A DNA stretch of 12,570 bases from an uncultured Erysipelotrichales bacterium (GTDB lineage Bacteria > Bacillota_I > Bacilli_A > Erysipelotrichales > Coprobacillaceae), in NCBI GenBank assembly GCA_910586805.1, contig CAJUJC010000037.1:1-12570 (forward strand). The letters are read 5' to 3'. The notes under the pieces were generated by a model that was not told the origin of the DNA, ran no database searches, and saw nothing but the letters and a program-made list of their open reading frames with translations. Shown here in pieces: positions 1 through 7,822 of this stretch; position 1 is the stretch's first letter, and the number at the start of each line of letters is the position of its first letter. Both the position numbers and the translations under genes were made by a program.

Positions 1-29
1 ACCTAGATATATGCCATGCCCGGCATACC

Positions 30-79
30 AAAAAAGACAATGCATATCAGTACAATACTGACAACATTGTCCTTTTTTT
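30..79 (-). terminator. Rho-independent terminator after the PL8 lyase gene
   Basis: A two-step hairpin is visible. The outer stem GACAATG (36-42) pairs with CATTGTC (65-71). The inner stem TCAGTA (47-52) pairs with TACTGA (56-61) around a 3-base loop. An A run (30-35) and a T run (73-79) flank it, so it can end transcription in either direction. Reading on the minus strand, it lies about 50 bases past the lyase stop codon and is followed by a U-tract. A further small hairpin (TATGCC/GGCATA, 10-27) lies just beyond. I see no supportable gene in 1-124. Confidence 0.8.
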
Positions 80-124
80 GATAGGCTGTTTCAATATTTT
101 ATTTCATTACAACCCCTTATAACT

Positions 125-3100
125 TTAAATCTTTGCTTTTCTATACTTTTTTGATGTAAAGAAAATTCCTACTACTGATAACATTGCAAACATTAATGAT
201 TCAAAAATCATACTGTTATCACTTGTTTGTGCACTATTACTACTATTAGCTTCATCAGAAGTATCTGTTTGATGATTGTTATCAGGTTTTGATGGTTTTT
301 GTTCTTGATCACCAGGATCAACATCAACATCAATATCAATTTTCTTAGTTAAATTATCATAAGCATCTTTCACATCTTTGAATGCCTTATCAATATCTTC
401 TTGTGATGCATGTTCCTCTTTAATAACTTTATGAGCATACTCAATAGCCTTATCTAACTTACTTAAACTATCCTTTGTATAAATATCTCTATCAATAGCT
501 TCAGCTTGATTAACAAGATTTATTAAATCATCTTTACTAGCTTTCTTCATAAGATTATTTATTGCTTCTTTTAATACTTTAGCAGCATTATCAACATCTT
601 TTTGTGTTGCATTTTTATCATTTAACACACTCTTTGCAGCTTCTAATGCTTTAGTAAATTCTTTTAAAGACTGAGATGTATATTGATTTTTATCAATATT
701 CATTGTATAAATAATCAAATCATTTAATGCTTTCTTATCTGCCATTTTTACAAGTAAATCATGTGCTTTTTGTAATTTTGTTTCAGCTTCTTTAATAGAT
801 ATATTTGATGCATTATCATCATCAAGAACAACTTTAGTTTCATCTAACACTTCTTTAAATGCTTTATAACTGTTTGGTGTATATAAATCTTCATCTATGG
901 CTTTATATTCATCATATAATTTTTGTAATGGATCTTTACTTAGATAAATATTTCTTCCATACACTTCAAATTCCCATAATGAGAATCCATATTTACTTCC
1001 TGGTTCAACACCATACATTCTTACATAACGTGCTGATTGACTTCCATCGTATTCAAATTTTGTAACGCCACCTTTTCCATCAGTGATATGTGTTATATCT
1101 GTCCAATGTTGTGCATCATCTGAAACTTGAACTTTAAATTCTTTTGCTCCAGCACCTTCCCAATTCAATACAACTTTGTCAACAGAATAGAAATCTTCTA
1201 AATCAACATAAATCCATTCATTCTTTGTTTCACGATTTGAAACCCATCTTGATTGTTTTCCATTAATTTTATCTGCACTTCCATCAAATGCCAATGATGA
1301 ATAATATTGCTTATTTCCATCTTTAGAATCAATATATTCTGAACTGGCTTTTGATGGTTTACTTAATGCTACATTTGCATCTTCTGCAATTTTTCCATAC
1401 ACTTCAAATTCCCATAATGAGAATCCATATTTACTTCCTGGTTCAACACCATACATTCTTACATAACGTGCTGATTGACTTCCATCGTATTCAAATTTTG
1501 TAACGCCACCTTTTCCATCAGTGATATGTGTTATATCTGTCCAATGTTGTGCATCATCTGAAACTTGAACTTTAAATTCTTTTGCTCCAGCACCTTCCCA
1601 ATTCAATACAACTTTGTCAATAGAATAGAAATCTTCTAAATCAACATAAATCCATTCATTTGTTGTTTCACGATTTGAAACCCATCTTGATTGTTTTCCA
1701 TCAACTATATCTGTTCTTCCATCAAATGCCAATGATGAATAATATTGTTTATTTCCATCTTTAGAATCAATATATTCTGAACTTGCCTTTGATGGTTTAC
1801 CTAATACAAGATTGACAGGTGGTTCTTCTAAGTATCTTCCCATAACTTCAATTTCAAAAATACTAACACCATATTTAATATTTCTACATTTTAATGAATG
1901 TACCTTAACATAACGAGCACTTAATGTATTTCTAAATGTAATTGTATCTTTCAAACTACTATCAGTCTTTAAAGAAGATCTCACAGTTGTCCAATTTTTA
2001 TTATCATCAGAAATCTCAATTTGATAATTATCTGAACATGCACCTTCCCAATAAATTGACATTTCTTCTATTTCTGAAAGAACACCTAAATCTATTGTAA
2101 TCCAACTATCATCTACTTGTCTTGCAGCAGCCCAACGTGAATCCCCAGTTTTTACTCCATCAACAGCTCTTGCACCAACCATTTGTTTTGACTTATCATC
2201 ATAAGTTGAAACAGAACTTGTTATTGTTTCCTTATTTAAAGCAATATTTTCTGCTGCTTCTTTATCAAAATTTCCATAAATCTTAATTTCAAAAATATTA
2301 ATTCCATAATTTTTATCTAAAACTCTTGATTTTAACGAATGAATTTTTACATAACGTGCTGATACTGCACTATCAAATTCAATTGTATCATTTAAATTTG
2401 CACCTGTTACTAATGATGATTTTACAGTTGTCCAATTTTTATTATCATCAGAAACTTCAATTTGATAATTATCTGAACATGCATTTTCCCACCAAATTGA
2501 TATTGCATCAACTTGAGCTTGTTTTTCTAAATCAATTGTAATCCAGTTATCATCTTTTCCTCTTAATGATGCCCATCTTGTTCCTAAGTCACCGTCTACA
2601 GCTAAATTCCCAGTAAATGTAGGAGCATTTGTTGATACTGAGCTTACTTCTACAGGTTTATTTAATGAAAGTAATTTCCCTTCATTTGCATATATTTCTT
2701 TAATCTGGTAAGTTGCTCCATTACCATTCTTCATAACAATTTTTACATAACTACATAATTTATGAATATTCACACTTTCTTCTGAACCATTTCCATTATT
2801 AACTTCAGAAATCAATTCATAATCTTTTCCATTTTGTGATACATAAACTTCATATTCAGTTCCATAGTTATTTCCCCATATAATATCTATATTTGAAATA
2901 TATTTGCTATCTCCCATAAAGAATGAAATAAATTGTTCACCATTTGTTTCACTTTCCCAATAAGTATTTTCATTATCATCTAAAACGAATTGAGGGAATT
3001 GTCCTGTTTTATAACTAGAAGCTTCATATCTGTTATCAGCTCCTTCTGATAATGTCATTGATTGTCCAGCATAAGGTAAACTTTTTGATACAAATACAGT

Positions 3101-5212
3101 TTTTGTTGTAGCAGCACTATTACTGATTTCCACATTAACTTTTTGATTTGCGTTTGTATCTTTAACTGCTACAGTTATTTTTCTAGTAACACCAGATTCA
3201 TCAATCAAAACATTACATGGTTGATCAACAGTGATTGTATAACCAGTTTTATATTCTAATGAACCTGCTTTATAGAAGTTAATTTGAGTTTGTTTTAATC
3301 CATCATGTCTAACAGCTTGTACATCTTTTGTATTAGAAACAACTGTTACAGGAATTGTATTTGCATATGCTTGAACTTCAGCTGCTGTTTTTCCTGGAAC
3401 AACAATGTATTCATAAGAAGAATCTTTTGGATTTAATCCATGATCTATCCATGCAGTAAATGTGGCTGGTGTAGCATTCTTCTTATCTTCAGGCCACAAT
3501 GAAGGTTTATCAGTTTGTTTTGTATTACTTACAACGACATTTGTATCTTTTGTAAATACATAACCAATCTTATCATTATGTAACCAATTTGTTGTATAAG
3601 CTTTTGCTTTTGTACCGTCAGCTACACTTGTTCCACCGACAGTCACTTGATTAGCTTCACTTTGATTTAATGTTGTATGAATATTAACTTTTTCTTTAGA
3701 ATTAATACCAGCACCTAATGCTACAAATTCATCATCAAAGAAGAAATACCCTTTTGTTGCTTGTGTATCTTTTTTATTCATTACATAAGCTGTACTTCCA
3801 TATTTTCCATTTGTTAAACCAATTGTATGATCAGTTCCATTTGTAAATCTTCCATAATTTGAATAATCTTGAACAACACGACTTGCTGTTGTTGTCCCAG
3901 GGCAATGTGCCCAGTCAAATGTAGGATAAACATTGATATACTCATCACCATCAACAGAAATTGTAGAAGCTGCTGAAGATGTCCAATAAATCAATTGACC
4001 ACCATTTTGACCAGTTGGCCAGCTACCACGCCATTCTCCACCAATAATATTTTTAGAATCCATTTTAATGTTAACACCATAGTTATTTCTCATATGACCT
4101 GCATAACCAGAACGCCACATATAATAGTTTCCATTTTTCCCATTAGAGGCAGTAGCATCTTCAATATTATCTAAAATACTTTGATATTGGTTTGCTCGTG
4201 CAGGATCAGCTGCAATCATACGTTGTAAAGGAGCAATATATTCAGCTGCATAATTTTTATATCCTACTTCATATTTATAAGGACGATATCCAAGGTATAA
4301 TTCCAACAAATCTCCTCTAATTGTCCAACTTGTACCACCAATCATATAATTAGCCATAAGATCAACCACTTCATCACTCAAAGCAAATTGTGTTTCTCTT
4401 AACATATAAATCCAAAAACTCATATCTCTAAACATAGACATTCCATATCCATTTGAATAGAATTGTCTACCATGCATATAAAAACTGTTATCAACTTGTA
4501 CAGCTTCAGCAGTATTATCATCTTCTTGAATAACCAAACAATAACTTAAATAATTATCAATCATATCTGTTAATTGTGTTTCATCTTCACTAATTAATGC
4601 ATGATAAACATAGTTTTGATCAAACCATAAGTTATTTTGGCCAGTTCCATATTTCACTGGTTTCTTTTCTAATAACTTTGTCATGATGATATTTTTAGCA
4701 TCTTCACTTATAATACCATCCATAAACAAAGCAATTCTTGAAAAACGAAGTTGAACACCAACTTGATTTTCCCACCAGTTTGTTGCTCTTGGATCTTCTT
4801 TACCCCAATGAAGAATTGCTTGATTTAATTTATCAACAACTTCTTGTTTTTGATAAAGATCATTTCCCACTTTATGATAAGCAATTGCTATTGCTTGCAA
4901 TCTATCTAATGCTAAATATGGTGACCATGCCCCACCATTAGCGGCACTATTTGTTGCATCATAATCAACATCATTAAAAGAACCATCAGCTTGAATCATA
5001 TCAAGATAAGTTTTTGCATTAGAAACAGTACATGTTTCTACCTTAGCACCATCATCAATTGTATCAAGTTCTAAGAAATATTCTTTTAATCTTGTTTTGA
5101 TAGTTGCCATATCTTGTTCCGGTGTTGCAGCACTAACTTTAGTTGTTCCAGTTAACACTAAACTCAATACCATTACAAGACTTAACATCATTTTTGTAAT
5201 CTTTTTTAACAT
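125..5212 (-). CDS. Secreted, surface-anchored polysaccharide lyase family 8 enzyme with F5/8C and FIVAR domains
   Basis: 1695 residues. The signal peptide is about residues 1-28 (KK, hydrophobic core, VSA|A). The PL8 alpha-helical toroid spans about 30-380: the Trp pair of NWW (146-147), then N193 in TGQN, H247 in DNSFYMH and Y256 in NGYG. These match the PL8 catalytic Asn/His/Tyr, and the His-to-Tyr gap of 9 equals that of pneumococcal hyaluronate lyase. The beta-sheet region follows (about 390-710, with HCPGTTT at 436-442). Then come five F5/8C (discoidin/CBM32-like) domains, about 721-845, 846-980, 985-1127, 1134-1273 and 1279-1420; the last two are almost identical. Three FIVAR repeats (about 1425-1491, 1494-1557, 1559-1624), an acidic/Ser-rich linker, a membrane helix (about 1669-1686) and a KKYRKAK tail end the protein. 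Family knowledge: PL8 enzymes cleave uronic-acid-containing polysaccharides (hyaluronan, chondroitin, xanthan) by beta-elimination; the substrate here is not decidable. The Arg motif usually written RGRxxSR is degenerate (RGDLLE, from R299). No LPXTG is present. The start is supported by a GGGGAGGAG ribosome binding site. Confidence 0.9.
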   Translation of the reverse strand: MLKKITKMMLSLVMVLSLVLTGTTKVSAATPEQDMATIKTRLKEYFLELDTIDDGAKVETCTVSNAKTYLDMIQADGSFNDVDYDATNSAANGGAWSPYLALDRLQAIAIAYHKVGNDLYQKQEVVDKLNQAILHWGKEDPRATNWWENQVGVQLRFSRIALFMDGIISEDAKNIIMTKLLEKKPVKYGTGQNNLWFDQNYVYHALISEDETQLTDMIDNYLSYCLVIQEDDNTAEAVQVDNSFYMHGRQFYSNGYGMSMFRDMSFWIYMLRETQFALSDEVVDLMANYMIGGTSWTIRGDLLELYLGYRPYKYEVGYKNYAAEYIAPLQRMIAADPARANQYQSILDNIEDATASNGKNGNYYMWRSGYAGHMRNNYGVNIKMDSKNIIGGEWRGSWPTGQNGGQLIYWTSSAASTISVDGDEYINVYPTFDWAHCPGTTTASRVVQDYSNYGRFTNGTDHTIGLTNGKYGSTAYVMNKKDTQATKGYFFFDDEFVALGAGINSKEKVNIHTTLNQSEANQVTVGGTSVADGTKAKAYTTNWLHNDKIGYVFTKDTNVVVSNTKQTDKPSLWPEDKKNATPATFTAWIDHGLNPKDSSYEYIVVPGKTAAEVQAYANTIPVTVVSNTKDVQAVRHDGLKQTQINFYKAGSLEYKTGYTITVDQPCNVLIDESGVTRKITVAVKDTNANQKVNVEISNSAATTKTVFVSKSLPYAGQSMTLSEGADNRYEASSYKTGQFPQFVLDDNENTYWESETNGEQFISFFMGDSKYISNIDIIWGNNYGTEYEVYVSQNGKDYELISEVNNGNGSEESVNIHKLCSYVKIVMKNGNGATYQIKEIYANEGKLLSLNKPVEVSSVSTNAPTFTGNLAVDGDLGTRWASLRGKDDNWITIDLEKQAQVDAISIWWENACSDNYQIEVSDDNKNWTTVKSSLVTGANLNDTIEFDSAVSARYVKIHSLKSRVLDKNYGINIFEIKIYGNFDKEAAENIALNKETITSSVSTYDDKSKQMVGARAVDGVKTGDSRWAAARQVDDSWITIDLGVLSEIEEMSIYWEGACSDNYQIEISDDNKNWTTVRSSLKTDSSLKDTITFRNTLSARYVKVHSLKCRNIKYGVSIFEIEVMGRYLEEPPVNLVLGKPSKASSEYIDSKDGNKQYYSSLAFDGRTDIVDGKQSRWVSNRETTNEWIYVDLEDFYSIDKVVLNWEGAGAKEFKVQVSDDAQHWTDITHITDGKGGVTKFEYDGSQSARYVRMYGVEPGSKYGFSLWEFEVYGKIAEDANVALSKPSKASSEYIDSKDGNKQYYSSLAFDGSADKINGKQSRWVSNRETKNEWIYVDLEDFYSVDKVVLNWEGAGAKEFKVQVSDDAQHWTDITHITDGKGGVTKFEYDGSQSARYVRMYGVEPGSKYGFSLWEFEVYGRNIYLSKDPLQKLYDEYKAIDEDLYTPNSYKAFKEVLDETKVVLDDDNASNISIKEAETKLQKAHDLLVKMADKKALNDLIIYTMNIDKNQYTSQSLKEFTKALEAAKSVLNDKNATQKDVDNAAKVLKEAINNLMKKASKDDLINLVNQAEAIDRDIYTKDSLSKLDKAIEYAHKVIKEEHASQEDIDKAFKDVKDAYDNLTKKIDIDVDVDPGDQEQKPSKPDNNHQTDTSDEANSSNSAQTSDNSMIFESLMFAMLSVVGIFFTSKKYRKAKI
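955..1362. repeat. Tandem domain duplication, copy 1 (fifth F5/8C domain of the lyase)
   Basis: This stretch matches 1393-1800 with an offset of exactly 438 bases (146 codons) and about a dozen mismatches by eye. The first roughly 235 bases are identical, including third codon positions, so the duplication or conversion is recent. Differences cluster in the part encoding the N-terminal half of the domain. Confidence 0.9.
1393..1800. repeat. Tandem domain duplication, copy 2 (fourth F5/8C domain of the lyase)
   Basis: Partner of 955-1362 in direct orientation, in frame with the lyase gene. The encoded domains differ mainly at FDGRTDIVDG versus FDGSADKING, at ETTNEW versus ETKNEW and at one Ile/Val. 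Adding or removing one 438-base unit would keep the reading frame. Confidence 0.9.
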
Positions 5213-5217
5213 ATTTG

Positions 5218-5228
5218 CTCTCCTCCCC
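5218..5228 (-). promoter_or_regulatory. Ribosome binding site of the PL8 gene
   Basis: On the minus strand GGGGAGGAGAG precedes the ATG at 5212-5210 with a normal gap, which fixes the start of the signal peptide. It directly adjoins the cre-like site at 5229-5242. Confidence 0.8.
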
Positions 5229-5242
5229 TGTAAGCGTTCTCT
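5229..5242 (+). promoter_or_regulatory. cre-like / LacI-family operator-like site in the PL8 leader
   Basis: TGTAAGCGTTCTCT fits 13 of 14 positions of the Gram-positive catabolite-responsive element consensus TGWNANCGNTNWCA, failing only at the last base. It has the central CG usual for LacI/GalR-family operators. It lies just upstream of the lyase ribosome binding site and downstream of the putative promoter, where a bound repressor would act as a roadblock. Either CcpA or the adjacent LacI-type regulator could bind; this is inference from sequence alone. Confidence 0.4.
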
Positions 5243-5254
5243 TCCTTACGCATT

Positions 5255-5283
5255 ATTTTAGGGTAGAAACACTTGAATTTCCA
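5255..5283 (-). promoter_or_regulatory. Putative promoter of the PL8 gene
   Basis: On the minus strand a -35-like TGGAAA (5278-5283) and a -10-like TAAAAT (5255-5260) are 17 bases apart. They sit in the 91-bp gap between the regulator and the lyase, so the lyase may be transcribed separately as well as by readthrough. An inverted repeat (5261-5269 with 5278-5286, 8-base loop, one G-U pair in RNA) fills the same space. No U run follows it, so it is a poor terminator candidate. Confidence 0.35.
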
Positions 5284-5300
5284 CCCCAATTTACTTGAAT
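5271..5300. promoter_or_regulatory. Direct repeat ACTTGAAT x2, operator-like, upstream of PL8
   Basis: ACTTGAAT occurs at 5271-5278 and 5293-5300, 22 bases apart, or about two helical turns. The proximal copy lies in the putative promoter spacer and the distal copy just upstream of the -35. The same element occurs three times with 21-22 base spacing upstream of GH1 (7823-7873). The surrounding bases CCAATTTACTTGAA here differ by one base from those at 7838-7851. This looks like a binding site for a factor that recognises paired direct repeats; the factor is unknown. Confidence 0.5.
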
Positions 5301-5303
5301 ATA

Positions 5304-6320
5304 TTATTTTTTTATTGAATTTCTTTCAATTATCTTCACACTTAGCAATTGTGTCATTTGAACGTCATCTTTTCGATGAATTCTATCTACCAATTTTTTG
5401 ACTGCAACTTGGCCCATCATTTCCTTTTGAACCTGCACTGTTGTGATTTTAGGCATACACTTTTCACACAAAGGCGTATCATCAAAACCTGTCACTCCAA
5501 TATCTTCAGGAACCCTTAAACCTAAGTATGTTAAAGCAGTAATCAAGGCAAAAGCATTAGAATCATTAGAACATACAAAGACTTCTGGCAATTCCTTTGT
5601 TTGTAGTAATTTTATAATCTCATCTATCTGATTTGTAAGAATATAATTTTCTATATGACTTAAAAACGAATATTTTTGGATATAATGATCAACATTATCA
5701 GAAACATGAGCTAATTCCAAAGCATATTTGTAACCCATAAATCTATCTTGAAAACTTAATGAATAGCCTAAGTCTCCAAAAAAGCCTATCTTTTTATATC
5801 CCTTAGAAATAACATGACTTGTTATCATATAGCCACCTTGTTTATTATGCGTCAAAACACAATCACAGCTATCATATAACGATGTAAAATCCACCAATAC
5901 AACAGGAACTCCTGTTCTTTTTAAAATTCTTAAATTATCATCAGATATTTTCCCCACAACTAAAATTCCTGCAACTTTTCTATCTACAATACATTCAGGC
6001 ATCGCAAAACGATTATCCTCAAAATAATTTAAAATTGAATAATAACCCTGTTGTTTTGCTTCTTCAACAATAGAGCGTAATACAATTGAATAAAAGTGAC
6101 CTGTATTTGCATAATACGCTTGCATTAAAACACATATATTAGACTTTGAAAGAACAGAAAGATATTTTCTTTTTTCATTAATATAACCCATCTCATCAGC
6201 AGTTCTTAATATCAATAAACGTACATCATCACTGACACCTGGTTTATCATTTAACGCAATAGAAACTGCATTTATGGATACATTTAATTTTTTTGCAATA
6301 TCTTTCATAGTGACTTTCAT
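5304..6320 (-). CDS. LacI/GalR-family transcriptional regulator
   Basis: 338 residues, normal for the family. The N-terminal helix-turn-helix covers about residues 4-50 (MKDIAKKLNVSINAVSIALN, then VSDDVR and a GYI hinge). A periplasmic-binding-protein-like effector domain follows (about 60-335), with landmarks VLVDF, GYKKIGFFGD, CSNDSNAFALITAL, PEDIGVTGFDD and TTVQVQKEMMGQVAVKKL. Members bind operators and release or tighten on binding a sugar or sugar phosphate. In the recognition helix the common VSRALN reads VSIALN, and the hinge NxxARxL reads NEKRKYL, so operator preference may be unusual. The gene sits between the GH1 and PL8 genes. Its AGGAGG ribosome binding site contains the GH1 stop codon (TAGGAGG), so translation is probably coupled. 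It may control both enzymes and itself; its effector cannot be told from sequence. Confidence 0.93.
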   Translation of the reverse strand: MKVTMKDIAKKLNVSINAVSIALNDKPGVSDDVRLLILRTADEMGYINEKRKYLSVLSKSNICVLMQAYYANTGHFYSIVLRSIVEEAKQQGYYSILNYFEDNRFAMPECIVDRKVAGILVVGKISDDNLRILKRTGVPVVLVDFTSLYDSCDCVLTHNKQGGYMITSHVISKGYKKIGFFGDLGYSLSFQDRFMGYKYALELAHVSDNVDHYIQKYSFLSHIENYILTNQIDEIIKLLQTKELPEVFVCSNDSNAFALITALTYLGLRVPEDIGVTGFDDTPLCEKCMPKITTVQVQKEMMGQVAVKKLVDRIHRKDDVQMTQLLSVKIIERNSIKK

Positions 6321-6326
6321 TTCAAT

Positions 6327-6335
6327 TGCCTCCTA
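6327..6335 (-). promoter_or_regulatory. Overlapping GH1 stop codon and regulator ribosome binding site
   Basis: On the minus strand TAGGAGGC contains both the TAG stop of the GH1 gene and the AGGAGG of the LacI-type gene, 13 bases before its ATG. A ribosome finishing GH1 would cover the start site of the next gene, which points to co-transcription and translational coupling. Confidence 0.85.
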
Positions 6336-7673
6336 TAATACTTCTCCATTTGTTTCAATAACTGTTTTAAACCAATCAAAAGATTTTTTCTTTATTCTCT
6401 TCATATCTTTTAAATCTTTATTATCACGGTTGACATAAATAAATCCATAACGTTTTTTCATTTGTGCACGACTGCTTAAAATATCAACTGGACCCCAAGA
6501 TAAATATCCCCTACAATCAACACCTTCTTTAATTGCTTCTTTCATTTCTTGAATATGTTTTCTCATATAATCAATACGATAATCATCTTCAATTTTCCCA
6601 TCAACAACTTGATCATCATAACCAAAACCATTTTCAACAATATAAATAGGTTTTTCATAACGATCATATAATTGTCTTAATGTAATTCTTAATCCTATTG
6701 GATCAACTGTCCATCCAAATTCAGACATTTCTAAATATGGGTTTTTCTTAATTACAACATCATTCACATTTGTTAGGCTCTCTTCTCCATAATGAGAAAT
6801 TGTAGACATATAATAACTAATTGATAACGAATCAGTGATTCCTTTCTTTAAAATATCAAAATCACCTTCTAATATTTCAGGCATAGTTCCTTCATTTTTC
6901 ATATTTGCATAATAATAAGAATTATAATGTCCCCTTGCAAAAACATCTAAAAATACATAAGCTTCACTTTGTGCTTTCATACTTTCTAATGTATCTAATG
7001 GATGACATGTTTCAGGATAACTTTGGACAACTGTTGCCATCCCCATAACATGACCACCTTTTGAATGAATATATTCGTTCACTAAACTATGAGCGATTAA
7101 AGTATTGTGCATAATTTGATTATCAAATGTCTGAGCATTAAATCCTTCTGGACACATAGCTCCAAAAAACATTTTAGGCCCTTTTTGTAAGATACCATTT
7201 TGTTCATTAAAAATAATCCAGTATTTAACTTTATGTGCATATCTATCAACGATTTTTTTACATAATTCTACAAAAATATCTACCACTTTTCTATGAGAAA
7301 AACCATTATATTTTTCATGTAAATAAACAGGCATTTCAAAATGATATAAAGTAGGGATTGGTTCCATTCCTCTTTCAAGCAAGGCATCAATAAACTTATC
7401 ATAAAATTCAAATCCAGCTTCATTATACGTGTTTTCATCGCTCATCATTCGAGACCAATCAATAGAAAAACGATAAGCATTAAATCCCATTTCTTGGAAC
7501 AAGTCAAAATCTTCTTTATATCTATGGTAACTATCAATACCATCTTTAAAATCAGAAAACTCTCCAGTTGGTGTTAAATCACATACAGTAGGTACTTTCC
7601 CTCCTTCAGTATATGCTCCTTCACTTTGGTGTGCTGTTACTGCTCCACCCCACAAAAAATCTTTTCTTAACAT
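6333..7673 (-). CDS. Glycoside hydrolase family 1, 6-phospho-beta-glucosidase
   Basis: 446 residues, slightly short but complete for GH1. The N-terminal signature FLWGGAVTAHQSEGAY has the substrate-binding Q16, with H111 in YHFEMP. The acid/base is E157 in FNEQN and the nucleophile is E347 in IVENGFG. The loop after WGPVDILS (SSRAQMKKRYGFIYV, about 400-414) carries the Ser, Lys and Tyr that bind the 6-phosphate in phospho-beta-glucosidases, so the substrate should be a phosphorylated beta-glycoside made by a PTS transporter. No signal peptide is seen, so it is cytoplasmic. It is the first gene of the GH1-LacI-PL8 group, preceded by an AAAGGAG ribosome binding site (7681-7687) 7 bases before the ATG. 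No PTS gene is in the window. The natural sugar is not resolved; 6-phospho-beta-galactosidase is less likely given the phosphate loop. Confidence 0.92.
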   Translation of the reverse strand: MLRKDFLWGGAVTAHQSEGAYTEGGKVPTVCDLTPTGEFSDFKDGIDSYHRYKEDFDLFQEMGFNAYRFSIDWSRMMSDENTYNEAGFEFYDKFIDALLERGMEPIPTLYHFEMPVYLHEKYNGFSHRKVVDIFVELCKKIVDRYAHKVKYWIIFNEQNGILQKGPKMFFGAMCPEGFNAQTFDNQIMHNTLIAHSLVNEYIHSKGGHVMGMATVVQSYPETCHPLDTLESMKAQSEAYVFLDVFARGHYNSYYYANMKNEGTMPEILEGDFDILKKGITDSLSISYYMSTISHYGEESLTNVNDVVIKKNPYLEMSEFGWTVDPIGLRITLRQLYDRYEKPIYIVENGFGYDDQVVDGKIEDDYRIDYMRKHIQEMKEAIKEGVDCRGYLSWGPVDILSSRAQMKKRYGFIYVNRDNKDLKDMKRIKKKSFDWFKTVIETNGEVL

Positions 7674-7729
7674 TGTTAATCTCCTTTATACTCACTTTTT
7701 TTATTTCAACATAGCAACCATTATATAAA

Positions 7730-7742
7730 GTCATTACATGAC
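7730..7742. promoter_or_regulatory. Palindromic operator candidate GTCATTACATGAC
   Basis: 5-base arms with a 3-base centre lie between the putative -35 and -10 of GH1, a usual place for a repressor site. A half-site GTCATGT recurs at 7812-7818. It lacks the central CG typical of LacI-family operators, so another regulator is possible. Confidence 0.35.
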
Positions 7743-7822
7743 CTATAATTATTAAGAAAGCTATGTTAATCCATAGGTTTATATATTCACCTTTAAACCT
7801 AACCCTATTATGTCATGTGCTT

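Noticed and set aside
3..119. Possible coding tail in the first 120 bases
   Set aside because: Short open stretches exist on both strands but none shows a recognisable motif, and the terminator hairpin occupies most of the region.
1983..2490. Second tandem repeat pair in the lyase (F5/8C domains 2 and 3)
   Set aside because: A shared segment of about 70 bases is clear, but the rest is diverged; this is an older domain duplication and not a separate element.
5261..5286. Hairpin between the regulator and lyase genes as a terminator
   Set aside because: The stem is plausible but no U run follows in the direction of transcription; it overlaps promoter-like and direct-repeat elements instead.
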